Counted from the first letter of the stretch, positions 40,071-53,900 are shown. The stretch: 64,000 nt of DNA from Puffinus mauretanicus (GCA_023333565.1 JAJKFH010001865.1:7130001-7194000); one strand, 5' to 3'. A program made the numbers and translations. Notes: generated by a model from the letters alone, not told the origin.

Positions 40071-40652
40071 TGTGCTGGTTTTGGCTGGGGTAGAGTTAAT
40101 TTTCTTCACAGTAGCTGTATGGGGCTATGTTTTGGATTTGTGCTGGGAACAGTGTTGATAACACAGGGATGTTTTAGTTACTGCTGGGCAGTGCTTACAC
40201 AGAGTCAAGGCCTTTTCTGCTTCTCACCCCACCCCACCAGCGAGCAGGCTGGGGGGGCACAAGGAGTTGGGAGGGGACACAGCCGGGACAGCTGACCCCA
40301 ACTGACCAAAGGGGTATTCCATACCATATGACGTCATGCTCAGCATATACAGCTGGGGGAAGAAGAAGGAAGGCAGGGGGGATGTTCGCAGTTGCAGTGT
40401 TTGTCTTCCCAAGCATTCATTAGGCATGATGGAGCCCTGCTTTCCTGGAGATGGCTGAACACCTGCCTGCCGATGGGAAGTAGTGAATGAATTCCTTGTT
40501 TTGCTTTGCTGTGTGCGCAGCTTTTGCTTTACCTATTAAACTGTCTCTATCTCAACCCATTTTACTCTTCTGATTCTCTCCCCCGTGCCACTGCGAGGGA
40601 GTGAGCGAGCGGCTGCGTGGTGCTTAGTTGCCACTGGGGTTAAACCATGACA
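40071..40652 (+). mobile_element. Solo LTR, avian ERVL-type
   Basis: A 582-bp element begins TGTGCTGGTTTTGGCTGG and ends TTAAACCATGACA, with TG...CA termini. A TATA-like box (GCATATACAG, about 40340) and an ATTAAA signal (about 40538) give the plus orientation. The five flanking bases are CATGC on the left and CATGG on the right, a near-match target duplication. No internal retroviral genes are present, so this is a recombination-derived solo LTR. It sits in a PDLIM5 intron, antisense to the gene. The family resembles LTRs abundant in birds; the exact name is not assigned. Confidence 0.82.
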
Positions 40653-43600
40653 CATGGCATGCTAGTTCCTGAAGCAACAGATTACTGGAGACACTTAAGC
40701 TTTCGGTTAGAAAACGATAAGACTGGAAAGGTGAATCCTAACGACCCTAAACTAAAAGACAGTGATAAACCCAGCCATAAAACCACCTGTGATTTTTGAC
40801 CACCTCTGGTGGTTTATGTGCCAGGAGCCTGTCCTAGAGAGAAGCTTCCCAAGGAAAAAGCTTGAAGCCATCACTCTGACAAAGGGGATCATTTTGGCCT
40901 CAGGGCAAAACTTCTGACAGGTCTTGGACACCCTTTGTACTTCGTGCCTGGTTCTTTCCACAAAGAGTTGAATAAACTCAAGCCGGCACTACAGCTTGTT
41001 AATTTAACAGGCAGGCTGCTACTGCAGCTTGGCAAGTCTCTCCACCTACAGTTGGCTGCAGGAAATAGTGCACGCACCAGTTTTCCTGAATTACAGCCTC
41101 TAATCACACAGTCGCCCGAGAGCGCACGTGCAGCATCCTCTGTAGAGAGAAAGATAGATCCATCTTTGTCTCACTTTCAAAGAAGTGCTGCACCCTGGAG
41201 ATGTTAAGTGCTAAACTTTTTCAAATTCATGCTTTAAAATTAATTCCTCAACATTTTACTTTATGTTCTTCTACACTGAGAAACACTCAAACTCCAATTA
41301 TTTTTATCCATCTTTATAAATATAGCTATGTATCTTTTCAGAAGCGCACTTACCTTCTACAAAGTGGCTGTACAATACCCACAATTAGCTCTACTAGTAT
41401 TTTGTAACTCGCTAGGATATCATACAATGATGACCCAAGATTCATTACCTAGAAAATACATTTTTGACGAGACAAAAATATATACAGAAATTCAAGAAAA
41501 TGAATATGTTACGGAAGAGAGCTCCCAGCTGCTTTTCAGTGTTGTCACTAGAAAACTGAAGGAGGAACGATAAACCGTATGTATTTACCAAGTTCTGCAT
41601 GAGTAGCTTTCTCAGACTTCCCAGATGACACTCACGGGTCAGGTTCAGGTCAAGCACATTTCGATGTCAAAACACTTGTACTGTTATTAATGACAAGCCT
41701 ACCTTCTAACTCTAGCTTTAACCTTTTAACTCTGTTTTCATAACTCTTAAATGATTCCTCCTCCACCTGATGAATACTTAGAGCAAAAATGAAAGGTTTC
41801 CATGATGAAAACTAATGCAACCAAGAGTCACATACATTTTAAGAAAGACGATGTTGCTTGCAAGACATGAATGCTCTGCTGTCAAGCTTTGGGCAAACGT
41901 TTGTGTGTAAACCCACACAGAAGAATGAAGGAAGGGTGGAACATGAGCCTGACTGACTCAGAGTCTCGTGTCCTGAAAACCCACGATGTGTTAAATTAAT
42001 AAGTTATGGGAAGATCTATCAAAATAATCCTGGAAGTGGGTTGCAAGGGAAACAGATTGCAAAAACAGCCCAAGAAAAAAGTCCAGCAAAGAAGCAAGCT
42101 GAAGACACCTCTCTATCTTTAACATATGCTAGCTCGTACACGACACGCTCTCCTGAATTTCCATGGAGAACAACTCCGATCGCACAGTGCAGCCCTACTC
42201 TATCAGAGTAAGAGCATGTATGAAAAAGAAAGAACTTTCTGGAGGGCCAGTCTGAGACCTGGGGACACGCACAGGGCTCCAGTGCCCATGCAAACTTTAT
42301 CCAGAGCTCACAACAGGCTCCTCAGACTTACCCCCTCCTGATCCTGATCAACAAAAGTACTGTGGAAACAGGCAAAATAGACTAAAAAGCAAGTAATAAT
42401 TCTTCTGCTATTCCTCCTCATCTTCCTCCCCAAATACCAAACACTGTATTACACCCTGTTTTTTGGTGGGAGGACAGGGAGAAAAAGACATTTGCCAGAT
42501 GACTGTCCCATGGCTGAATGTGGTACTGAGAGCTTCTTGGATGCTACAGAGGGGCGATGGGAAAGGAACCTGCGGGGGAGGAAGCGGGTCCAGGCCATAC
42601 GTGAAATGTTTTTCAAAAACCACTCTGGGATATTTGCATCCATACCACACCCCCTTCCTTCCCAAAATTAGGTGCATCAAGACAAGGCTGAACACATTTC
42701 AGAGGCATTTTAAGAAATTTGCACTGGAAAATCCTTCTGAATGTATTTAGAGGTTTTGATGTGCCCCCTCCCAAATCCAAGAGAAGAAAAACACATGGTC
42801 TGGCTCCATCCTTCCATGGAAATGCCTATATAATGCTGCCTAGAATTTCTTCACACACACTTTAAAGAAGATAACTATGTGTCATGTTGTTATTAGCCAA
42901 AGGAGAAGCTATGGTCCTAACTGAAAATGAAATACAGCTTGTCGTTGTGTAACTTCTAACACCACTAAAATGGTAACAAGGGCCAAGTCTCTCAGACTTT
43001 CCCGAGCAGGTTCAAGAAGTCTGGGTGGACTTTTTCCTCATGCAAGCCCAAGATACCAGGTTATCCATCTGTAAACACCATCACTTGAGCCCCAAGCTCA
43101 GTCTGGTACATCAGTATTTTCCTAATAGTTCTCTGGATTATAAATGATATTTTAACTCCCACTTGTTGTCCAGAATGACTGCGTGAGTCAGGAACAAGTC
43201 CCCTGTGGTCTGAGGAAGCTTGCTGACAGGAGAGGTCACATAGTATCTAAGAGACAGTCTGTAAATGCTTTCTTTAGATGGCCAGGAATTCTGTGAGGTT
43301 ATTTTCCCTTAAGAACACTAAATCTTTAAAGACAAAAAACAAGACCAAAAAAAAGAAAAGATGTGAGCAAATCGCTCTTGGTTTCTGGCACAGCCAAGTG
43401 GAATATGAGAGCCTTGATTCTGCTTTATGGCTTCTAAAACCAAAATAGTTTAACAAAAAGGTAAGACTTCCCTTGCATTACACATTGCTGCCTGTTGGTT
43501 GCCTGTTAACCCCAAGAAGGCATCAAGCACACTGCAGCAACCTGAATAAATGGCTTCTAAAATATACACACAGTGCTTGATATAGCGCTGAAGGGGGAAA

Positions 43601-46600
43601 AAAAAAAAGAAATTTTTAATACAAACTTTCTGAAACACTTATATTGAAGAAACTTTGCAACTTCAAAGTAAGGAAAGAACAGTTTGTCTGCCCTAAGACC
43701 AAGTAAACTGTTACACAGATGCTTCTCCAAAGCTTTACAGCAAGGTATTAGAACAGCTGAGACAAAACTTGAATCTCAGATCTCGATTTCTTGTTTTAAG
43801 CTATGTTGTTCAAGTCGTACACGTCACATGATGTATCAAAATACGTGTTAGCTGAAGACATATATAGGAGACCAGAAAAAACCAGATATAAGAATGATGA
43901 CAAAACCCCATGAACGGGGGAAATACATATGCCTTTTTGCAAGGGCTTTCTGGTGTAACAACAGAGAAACAGAAGACAAGAAATACTGAATGCTGACCTT
44001 GTTCCCAACCCTACTGCAAACCCATGGTCTCAGTCAGCTTTTTAAAACCGTGTTTATGTTTCTTGTTAAACCTAGCAGTGTTCCAGTAACTTTCAAGAAA
44101 GAGGAAAATGCAAAATAAAATAATAAAGAGCAGAGAAAGTCGTGTGGGTGGAGGTATTTCCATATCAAGTTACAGCGAGGGCGTATGTAACCCTTCCGTA
44201 AGCAGTGCTCTACGCAGAAACAATTCAAAGCATCTTTCAGAATAAATATTCTCTCAGAGTCAACACCAGTGTTTATCTCACAAGGCCAGACTATCCTCTT
44301 TTCAAGTAATTGTACGTGGCATAGTGTCAGGTAGATAAAGCAAAAGTCACATCAACGCCCATTCTTGCTAGCATCTCCCAAAATTTCACAGTGTTTTTGC
44401 CAAGCAATTTAATTTTAGGCCAGAGCTGCAATTCTTGGAAATGCAAGATATTAAATACATCATTTCCTTTGCTGCATATATGTAGTTTGTTAAAAAACAC
44501 AAACCCCCATAAACTTAAGGCTATCTCCGTTGCCATCAGGATGAACACTTAGCTTAGTGGAAGATTGCATGGCTGTTATACCTAAAAAAAAGTCCACTTC
44601 TGAGAAATCTGGTAGGGGATGAAAATGCGTGGATGTTCAGCACCACTTCAGGCCAGTTAATAACAGATATTAAGTCAGAAAAAGGTCAAGTTGTCTGGCA
44701 GCTACCCAGTACAGAGCAGCCAGCTTTTGGAACAGAGACGGTGCCGTGAGAGGGATAAAAGGGAAATATTTCTGGAGCAACCCTACTGCAGAACAAAATT
44801 GAAACCCTGCTTTTGTTATAGCTACAACTTTCTTGAGTTTTTCCCCAGAGATAATGGCAAACAAGCCTATGCTACCTCAGTAAAATAGATTCATTACTTT
44901 TTCATGAAAGCTATACAAGACAGAGCCAGAAAACACAAACCCCAAAGTTGTTTAAGCTTATTTACTTGGCTTTCTTGGTTAAGCCAGTTGTTTTCTGAAC
45001 AAGCTATTCTACTATACAATGTTGTATACTCATCTTTTCAGTTATGGGACATAAGATTTCAGCTCTCCTTCCTTATCAACTATTGTCTTGTGGGATGAAG
45101 TGAGCTGCCACTTAAAATAATTTTTCAGCATTACATTTGTGCACATATTACAATATGTCATTAGATGGACAGTAGTAATGCAAAGACATTTTAATACCTA
45201 GTTTCTCACACTCATTGGGTACATGTCTCTCCGATCTATTATATTTTTCTTTTTTTCTGACATAATTGATTGGTTTTGCTTGATCTTTATTGAACTTAAG
45301 TGAGAATATGTACTTACTGACAGCAAATGGTAAGCACAATTTCTCGTCTTCTATCTCTTTTTCCTACATGTTTCTCAATCCATACAATAGGGCTGTGCTC
45401 CTTTTTTCACCAGGATGAAGCAGCCCAAAGCCAGAGGGCCACCCCTTCCTCCTTACTGGTGCTGGCAGCTTAGGATGATACTAAGGAAAACAGAAATCGT
45501 TACCCTGGTACGTTGTATGATAACTTCATATCAACACCAGTTATTTTGGGAAAAATCCTCTAAAAATGCAATTTATGCATAACTTTCTCAGACTAACAGT
45601 ACTGCTACATCGCATTTCCCAAATTTTAGTTCATATCCTATTTGGGATGTCCCTAACAGCCTGAAAATCATATGCTTCCTGTATGGCCTTATGCCACTGC
45701 CTGTACGCAGCAACCTGACTATTGCTATCGTTTAAGAGAAAATTCGTTTATTACAAGTTTAGAAATAACATTTTAAAAATCTGTGGATGTTTATTCCAAG
45801 CCATTCAACCTGGATCTTGACATATCTAATACCGATAAAGTCTTCTGGGCAGGCTTATATGGTCTCCGTATTCCCAGTATACCTGCTGGCTCCCTGGCAC
45901 ATCTCTTCCATCTCTGCCAGTTGGAAGAGCAAAACAGAGAAAAATCTCCAAAACTGCACTTTAACTATGGTGGGATGAAAGAAGTTCTCCATTGCTTGCT
46001 GCCTTCCCCAAAGGGCAGTCCCATGTACTCATAAGGGACAGTAACTGGACAGAGCCAGTTAGGGAATCTCAACTTTCTAGCAGAAATAAGTGTTTGCATC
46101 TCCAAAAATAAACCTTCAAAATGAGGAGAGTTTCCCCCCGCACGGTGAGCAAAATATGGATAAATATAGAGCCAGTTTCAGAGTCAGGAAGGGAATTGTT
46201 TCCATTCTTGTAACAATCTACGTTCATTTGCAGCTTATGCCATAAACAATGCACATTAGTGAATGAAGGAAAAAAGAAAAGGGAAGTCAGGGAATTCATT
46301 TTCACCGCCATCATTGGCTCTACTAAAGTATCAGCAAACACCAGAGCTAAAGGATAAAGTCTTGCCAGCAGCACGTCCTGGACTTCACCCATGCTGCGCA
46401 GATATCAGAACTCCTGAAGAGGTTTTCCTTTTGGATGCGCACATAAAAAGATTTCCTAATAAGCATAATTCAGTGGCAAAAAGAAAATTAGTATGCCACA
46501 ACGTCGGAAAATTTGATACAACTTAAGATTGTCTGTTGGTGTCTAATAACTACCATTTCCCGCCCCCCCCCAAAGTTAGGGCTATTTTAGCTTCTGTACT

Positions 46601-47486
46601 GACTGAGGTCACCTTGGAAGTCATGAAACAGGAGGGAAAGATCTAATACTTCTCACTCAACAGAAATTTCTTACATCAAGTGGATCTCAGCTCTACTTAT
46701 AATTGGGCCTTATCTCTAGATGGGCTTCACGCTTGTGCCAATGCAAATAAGTACACGAAAACCCACAAATTATTTCTTCCTTAGCACAAATCAATACATA
46801 CTGTCCTGTAAAATAACCAAATAGATTTCTGCCTTTGAGGCTGAAGTGCATTACATAAAAGCAGCTTTCCACAGTGTTAACATAGCTGCGGTCAGGGAAC
46901 GAGAACAGAAAGTCCCGTGCACTGAACAGAATCAGCGCTGGAACAAAGGGCCTAGACAGCAAGTAAGTTTTAAAATAGTTATTTGCTGCACCGCAGCCAG
47001 TTATTTGATTTTACACATTAGAAGTGAGCTTTGAAAAATAGCTCTTTGTTCCTGGAGCACCCTCGCAGCCTAACATGCAGCTTAATTGCTCAAGGAACTG
47101 TTGCAAATAATTCACCTGGATAAAGGTTTCAAGCCAGAATATCTTGTTTCTTCTCCAACCGGCTATTTGGAGTGACGGTGCCTCCCTCGGAGGTTCGTGA
47201 CACAACCCAAACAGCTCTGTGCGCCTCAGAAGGGCGCCTGATGCAAGTGAGGAAACCTTTGCTTAGTACGGTGAACTTGCACAAACACCATCGGCAGGAC
47301 CAGGGTGCAGATTAGTTCTGCAAAGAGGTGAAAACCAGTAGGATTTGGGGTTGGTGACTTTGTGCCAAAGACCACAACAGGCAGACTGCTTCAAGCGTGC
47401 AGACCACGGAAACAGGCTTTGAAGGAGAAGCCAGTTTCTTGCGAGTCCTCCACACGTGCCAACCACACGCCGCCCTCGGACAATAC

Positions 47487-47618
47487 CTCTCACTCTTTTG
47501 CAACTCCAGAGCACTTGTGGACTTCCTGGAGGGCCCGATGGCTTGCAGAGGCGGCTTAGTGACAGGCGTGATGAACAGGGCATCCAAAAGCGAGCGGTAG
47601 ACACTAGGTTCGGAGAGT
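47487..47618 (-). CDS. PDLIM5: PDLIM5 candidate alternative exon (SVYRSLLDALF)
   Basis: A 132-bp block in phase 2-2 ends at donor AG|GTATTG. It encodes LSEPSVYRSLLDALF, then ITPVTKPPLQAIGPSRK, then STSALELQKSE and a split Arg. The acceptor chosen is CGCTCGCTAG; CCTAG|T 16 bases further in keeps the same phase and is possible. The hydrophobic/aromatic core could be a partner-binding helix, comparable in position to the ZM-type motif of PDLIM/ZASP relatives, but I do not see a ZM consensus. It is the last cassette exon before the shared 37.8 kb exon. Confidence 0.6.
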
Positions 47619-47784
47619 CTAGCGAGCGTTTAAAAAGATCACGTAAACAAAATAGTTGACCAAACAAAGTTCAAGTTGGCTGGGACCACTGAAAACCCAA
47701 AAACCCTTAAGAAAAGCCTGTAAGTTCTGTAGCAGTATGGAGAAACTGAACCTAGAATAACTGATTTAGAAATTATGTCTAAAT

Positions 47785-48104
47785 AAGCGGTCCCCAAAGT
47801 GGAGGTCACACACTGCAGGGGGTACGCAAGACAACCCATTGGGGTGTGAGAAGAATTTTTTTTTATTTTATTTTTACCATTAATAAAGTAAAATAGAAAG
47901 TATTTTTAAAATAGTGTTTATTTCATCTTTTTCTCATCCTTTTTCAATTTCTATTTTTTGTGTATGCTTTATAATGTACATAATATATTAGTACATTAGG
48001 ACATTTATATCATTGAGAAATAAATAAATATGCATGTATTGGAGATGCACGCTCAAAAATTTTTTACCGATATGGGTGCATGATCGAAAAACTTGAAACC
48101 ACTG
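47785..48104. mobile_element. hAT-like non-autonomous DNA transposon (MITE)
   Basis: A 320-bp AT-rich element with imperfect terminal inverted repeats: left AAGCGGTCCCCAAAGTGG; right end, read inward on the minus strand, CAGTGGTTTCAAGTTTTTC. This matches the hAT/Charlie terminus pattern CAGxGGTTC. Flanking 8-bp sequences GTCTAAAT (47777-47784) and GTTTAAGT (48105-48112) agree at six of eight positions, as expected for an old hAT target-site duplication. No transposase is present. It lies between two PDLIM5 exons (47.6 and 48.6 kb). Confidence 0.65.
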
Positions 48105-48499
48105 GTTTAAGTAAGCCTTTATAAAAAGCAATGCAATAAAGATTTAGATGCAACTCAGAGAGTTATTGTCTTCAAGCATCCAAAAGTTACTCAAAGATGC
48201 AGATTATTCTTTGTCACCCCTGTAACATAATTATTTTTTACAGCTAGTTTACTGACTGAGCCGTAAAATGGATATCATGAGGATCAGAAAGGTAGAACTA
48301 CTCACCAAGGTTCGGAGCAGCATTCTGGAGCTAAGCTAAAAACAGGGCATGGGAGCCTCAGACATATTCTAACGACTTGCCCATCACAGTATTGTGAAAG
48401 AGCTGGTTTTGCAACCCTGCCAGGAACCGATTATTCTTGTGTGAGCTTGAACTTTCTTAAACCAAGCTATAAAATGTTTCTTTTAAAGCTGATGTCTAC

Positions 48500-48643
48500 C
48501 TGGCCCGGACAGCAATGGCAGCAGACACGGCAGCAGCAGCCATGCTCTTAATTTTTGATCTCTGCTTGAAAGGAGAAAGAACGGGAAGAGGAGCAGATCC
48601 AAACTTGGGCAGACTTCCCAAAGGATTTTCCAGCAGTACTCTT
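48500..48643 (-). CDS. PDLIM5: PDLIM5 candidate alternative exon (ENPLGSLPK module 2)
   Basis: A 144-bp block in phase 2-2 has acceptor CTTCTGTGCTAG and donor AG|GTAGAC. It encodes R-RVLLENPLGSLPKFG, a basic segment FKQRSKIK, and an alanine-rich end KSMAAAAVSAAIAVRA plus a split Arg. It is homologous at its start to the 50.9 kb exon. The basic and then Ala-rich part is not shared with that exon, so only the first dozen residues are clearly duplicated. It inserts 48 residues in frame. It may be used with, or instead of, its duplicate. Confidence 0.65.
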
Positions 48644-50244
48644 CTAGCACAGAAGCTTTGAGCCAACAGAGGAGAAAACAGAGAAAACAGGAAAGATTGA
48701 CAGAGAGACAGTACAATACCAGACTGCATTAACCACTGGAAAGTTATGTGATTGTAGGTTCCCAGTTCACAAAGATGTCAGGCAATGTCTTAGCCACTTG
48801 AACACTAACGTAGAAAACAGCAATTTTGATTTCACCCACAAATAAAACTTTCCTCTCATCAAGTCAGGATTCAGCATCTATCAGCCTTCGAATTCCCCAT
48901 TCCAGACTCTGCCTCACACCCCAGTCATTCCCACTGAACTCCAGCACACTCCACCTGGATCCATCTAAGTCTCCATGGTGCTGACAGAAAGAGACCTGAA
49001 GATCATTTAGCTTCTCCTCTTTTTCATAAGAAATAATAAACATGGAAAGCTTTGCAATATTTGGTGATAAAACTTCAGTAGGTCTATTTTTAGCCACCTT
49101 TACCAAATTTGGTGTGCTCCTCACCCCCTTTTCGTTTTCCCTACTTATTAACTGGGTTGGGAGGAATGCAAACAGGCAAAAAAAAAAAAAGTGGAAAACA
49201 CATACTGGCTCCAACATTGTTTCTACAATGGTGAATCCATAATCCAGGCTCTATTTTAAAATGTCAAGATTATCCACAGAATTGCTGTGCATGTTTTCAA
49301 ACCATTTCAGAAGTGAACAAAACACTCCAAACACTTACACAACTGTACTTTACACCACTTCTTCGATTTAAATGCAAAAATGCTGCCTGAAAACCTTGCT
49401 TACACCTAGCAGTCTGCTGTAGATATACCTTAAAAGATTTACCTTGTATGACTTACAGATGATTTAGACTGACAGCTTGAGATTTTACTGAAAGAATTTG
49501 TTTCCCAAGTAGGCAGAGATGCATCATGCCTGCCCAAAAGCAGCAAGAGAAGAAAAGCCATTAATCAAACACTTATTACACTTCTGGCAATGCTAACTAA
49601 AGCTCAGGAGGAGTTCATTTAAGGATTTTTAAAAGCCCTCCTTACTCATAAAAAAAAAAGAACAGGTATGGTTTAATATCCCTGATTGTTAATTACTGAG
49701 GGAAGCACTTTCTTTCCCCATTGGTAAACACTATAGTCTGGATGTCCCGTCACTACAAAAGTTAATGCTTGTATTCTCCTCCAAAAACTTCAGGTTACTG
49801 GACAATTCAAAAATATGCATTTTATAGCAAGGGTGACTAACCTTTGAAAGCCAGGTGAATAAAATGTGTAATATCAAAGAATCATACATTATGCACGCTG
49901 TGCTGTGCCTTCCCCCAAAAACCTTCTTCCACACTTTGATGCTATATATTCACCCCATGTCACCAACTTACGACAACAAAGTCACCTCCCAACTGAATCT
50001 CCCACCCATGACTCCGCCTCCATCTAAGGGCCACTTTAATTTTTGAATTATTTTTCTAACTTTTGTCTAAAAGCTACTCGAATTTTTAACTGCTATGCAA
50101 ATTTCCAGAGCAGCATGAGGGTCAGGAGACACCGTAAGCTGCTCCATCTTGATAGCATCACCATCAAAAAAAAATCAGGTGAAACGGTATGTAAAATTAT
50201 AGTTTCTGATGGTGTCATTTTTAACGCAGCTGGCTCGGATGTAC

Positions 50245-50439
50245 CTGGCAGGAGCGGGCGGCAGCACGAGGGCCATTTCCACAGGCGGGGCTGCAGACGG
50301 CGGCCACATGGCCGCGGCGGTGGGCAGGGGGAGCTCAGAGGTCTGCGTGGCCACAGTGTGCTTCGGGGGGGGAGGAGGCACTTTATCAGCTGTCAAAAAG
50401 CTTGCTGCATCGGGAGCAGGCGACTCCGCCGTTATTTTC
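50245..50439 (-). CDS. PDLIM5: PDLIM5 candidate alternative exon (VATQT module 2, proline-rich)
   Basis: A 195-bp block in phase 2-2 follows acceptor AACTAG and ends before donor GTACAT. It encodes KITAESPAPDAASFLTADK, a PPPPPK run, HTVATQTSELP, then an Ala/Pro-rich tail ending PPAPAR. It is much more GC-rich than the flanking intron, as expected for an exon. The VATQT core matches the 54.6 kb block. The five-proline run followed by Lys could be a profilin- or SH3-type ligand, but that is only inference from composition. It gives a multiple-of-three insertion of 65 residues. Confidence 0.6.
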
Positions 50440-50798
50440 CTAGTTGGTGTTAATTTTACAAGTAATTATAACGAGACAACATGTGGAGAAGAAATCTCTC
50501 ATTTGATTAAAAATATCAACCAGTAATGGACAACTCTTTCTAGCTGGTGTTCTTGCATCTTTCGTAGGAAGAACAAGCGAGTAGCACATGAGGGCTTTTT
50601 TTTCTTCCCTAGGAGCCGAATACTCATCCCCTAGGAATCAGACCATGCTGAAAGTGGTTCTTTGGGGCGTTTTTACAGCTTGAGAGCTTAGAACCGGGCT
50701 TGTTTAACCACAAAACCAAACTCTTTGGGTAAAGTAGTTACTCAAAAAATAGACAACAAACTTGAATGAGAGCACAACCAGTATATTAGAAACTCTAC

Positions 50799-50927
50799 CT
50801 AGTGTCAGTAGGCGACACTTTAGACACTGTGGCTACTTGGCTGCTGGTATTTAAAACCTGAACAATTGCAGGGGGATGAGGTGTGCACTTGGGAAGGGAT
50901 TCCAAAGGGTTCTCAAACAAAAGTTCT
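50799..50927 (-). CDS. PDLIM5: PDLIM5 candidate alternative exon (ENPLESLPK module 1)
   Basis: A 129-bp block in phase 2-2 has a strong pyrimidine-rich acceptor (CCTTTACTTCAG) and donor AG|GTAGAG. It encodes R-ELLFENPLESLPKC followed by a Ser/Thr/Val-rich stretch ending SPTDT and a split Arg. The first part is clearly related to the exon at 48500-48643 (VLLENPLGSLPK). The shared residues use different synonymous codons, which suggests an old duplication kept by selection. It adds 43 residues with no shift of frame. No domain is recognised; a short linear motif is the best description. Confidence 0.65.
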
Positions 50928-53900
50928 CTGAAGTAAAGGAAAGCAGAAGGACAAGTAGCATTCACCACAGGAAAGCAGTATTTCCCCCCCATATTTTACT
51001 TCCTCTTGCTTGTCACCAAACCGAGACAACCATAAAAGATCTGACAGTTTTAGTTCGGTCAGTCCAAGACCTCCTCTTCTCCACAACCTGACGCTCATTT
51101 GCCAATTAAATGAGCAACTCCTGTCTTTGCAAATTCCCTTTTGCATGATGACTAACTGAGGGAAGTTGTTTAGGGAAGCTGATGTAGAAATGCCAAACCT
51201 GCCGAAAAGGAGATCTGGCTGAGTTCAGGAGAGCACAGCAACAGTTAGAACAATCCACGACAAAACAGGGGTATGCAGGTATACCCTTTCCTGGAGTTGC
51301 CCTCAAGTTTTCCAAAACTTCATACAGCATCTTTGTGAAGCTTTGTAAGTCATAAAAAGGGCCTTGAAGAAGGCGAGGAGAAGGGGAGTAAATCACCCTA
51401 TTTAATACTAAGTCTTTGTATTTATGACTATCAGGAATAATTCCATTAAAAGAAAAGATAAAAGTAGGTCTGTATGACTGTAAAAAGCATGTATATAAAA
51501 GAGGAATCTAAAGACTTGCTGGCACTGGATCTGCTTTATATTAGTTATATATTTCTCAGCAAGTGCCAGATTCTGCGGTTTACATGGTCTAAAGTTGCCA
51601 GGATGACTTTTTAGGATGACTTTTTGCAACTTTCTGAAAGGCTGTAATTGCTCTTAAATATTTTACTGTTAAACTTATAGGAGGATAGTGCATATATGAA
51701 ATTGAGTAATAATACACTATAAATTACAGTAGTTGGTTATATTGCCATATGACTAGTTTAGGCTTTCAATAAAGAGCTAGAACTACAATAAAAAACCATT
51801 ATGCTTTATATTATGAAGTCTGCCTTATAAGCAGTGAACCTAACTTTAATCCAGTAATCAAATCCAGGTCCTTCATACATTTCACAGCAAGCTCTTTCTC
51901 CTTCTTGGTGGTTCAGTAGTGGGTGGTATCAATCAGAGAGCTTCAGCCAAGAAAAGACAGAGCCCATTAGGAAAATAAAGACCTATGCCAGTCATCGAGA
52001 ACAAATGCAGGGCTTTAGTGGCAAAAGTAAGTCTACTGACCTTTGGATGGCCCAATTCTGCTTTACTAAAAGTCTGACATGGCACACACCAATTGCTCCA
52101 TATGGATTTCTGATAGATGCCATTTTATAAAGAAGGGGTTTTGGAGATCAGCTTTGAGTGTATTTCCCACCCGAAAGAGTGTTATAAAAGCAGCGACGTT
52201 GGCTCAGTAACAAAACATAAACACCAAATATAGTTGCTACACTGATGACCTCTCGTTTCAGGAGAGAATCAAGACTACATAGCTTTGTCAAATTATTTAT
52301 GTTCCCCTTCCCACACTCGATGCTAATCCTTCCTTCTACAGCTCTGCAGAAGCTGCCCAGATTTCTGCCCTTCTTGAGTAGAAAATACTGATCATCTACT
52401 TTTTTGACTATTTGTATAAATACTTTGGCTCTCATCCTGAACCACCACGAACGTAGCTGTCCTTTCCAATTTCCTGTGGCTCATTTTAAAGCTGCTCTCT
52501 TGCTAGGTTAATTTTGCCAAATAATAAACTTAGAGCCATAGGTCTTGAGTGAGAGTAGATTTAAATTTCCTTTCCCTAGATACAGATCCAGAGCTGGGAT
52601 TTAGAAAGAACTCCTTGGTACTCAGAACAGAATAGTTGTAGCAGTATCTGCAAGGCATCTGCAGCTCAGTAGGCATAATCATACTAGACATGAAAATGGT
52701 AGACATGAAAATCAACTATTGAAGTAATACTTTTCCCCCTGCCTTTTTCATCCCAGGTTTTCTGCTTTAAAAAACCCCACAAAACACCATGAGTATTGCC
52801 ATACACCTTTTGTGTGTATTGTTCATCTTTGGTGATTTATAACTACTCACCCCATCTGCTTCCTAGGATTTAAGAGAACGTGCTGCTGAAACCATCACAA
52901 CCAAATCTTTTTTTCTGTGTTGGCTCAAACCAAAGGTTACCATGAAGGTACTGGCCAGCTGTCCAAGCAAACCTCTGTCATCATCCACCATCCCTGCCTG
53001 ACTAATCTCATGTTAGCTCATGAAGGTCCCGTACCCTCTTCTCCCAGACATCAAAAAAGCCTTCAAAAGACATTGCAAGAAAACAGACTTGACATATTTT
53101 GTTGTGAGGTTTCGCCTCACCTTTCTCAGCTGGTTGAGACTATTGCTTTAAAGATGAAACTGTCAATCCCAAATCTTAGTATTAGATTTCTAGTTGCAGA
53201 AAGCTGACACAGGTATGGGCAACACTATATTCCTGTATGCTTTTCACAAGGACAAGTCTCTGTCTAGAGGCCGGGCAGGACCAGGCACTGTTCATTCAAT
53301 TCTCATTTTTAAAGAAGCAGCTTTGTTTCATGTTATAACTTCGCGCTTCTGCATGTGTAATGAATACTAGCTACCTGGAATTAAAAAACACTCCTGCACT
53401 ATGAAACACAAACCATCACAAAATGTTATTGACTTTCAATAATAGCATCATGACCCTCCAAATTACTGTCACTGGCTTACATCCAAAATTACTATCGCTG
53501 TCTAGTACCCATAGATGACCTCCAAAACATCACCAATCTGGCAAGGTAAGTGCCGGTGAAGCCATCCAAGGCCAATGACAGGAAATTTGCCAGATAATCA
53601 TCTAGTTTTCCTCGATTGCATTGTAACACAGCACAGTGTTATGAATTAAATAATCCACTTCTTAAATTTTTTAAAAATATTTTTAAAGGCATCTTTCTGT
53701 GTGTTGAAGAAATCTGAATTCACTTGTGAGTTGTTGAGACCACTGAAAAGTTACTCCATCCAGGTGACACCCGCTGACAACGTATCGACACACACTAAAT
53801 ATCGTGTCTTATTTTAACTGGTATCCACGAGACGGTCCATGAATCTGCCCAGCTTTATTTAATTTCTCTTCTCCTTCCCCCTCCTACCATTTCCAGGAAA

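Larger units (their letters stand above)
37815..47486 (-). other. PDLIM5 intron
   Basis: Intron between the cassette exons and the shared linker exon. It contains the solo LTR and the both-strand-open block near 39.5 kb. The rest (41-47 kb) shows nothing recognised. Confidence 0.7.
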
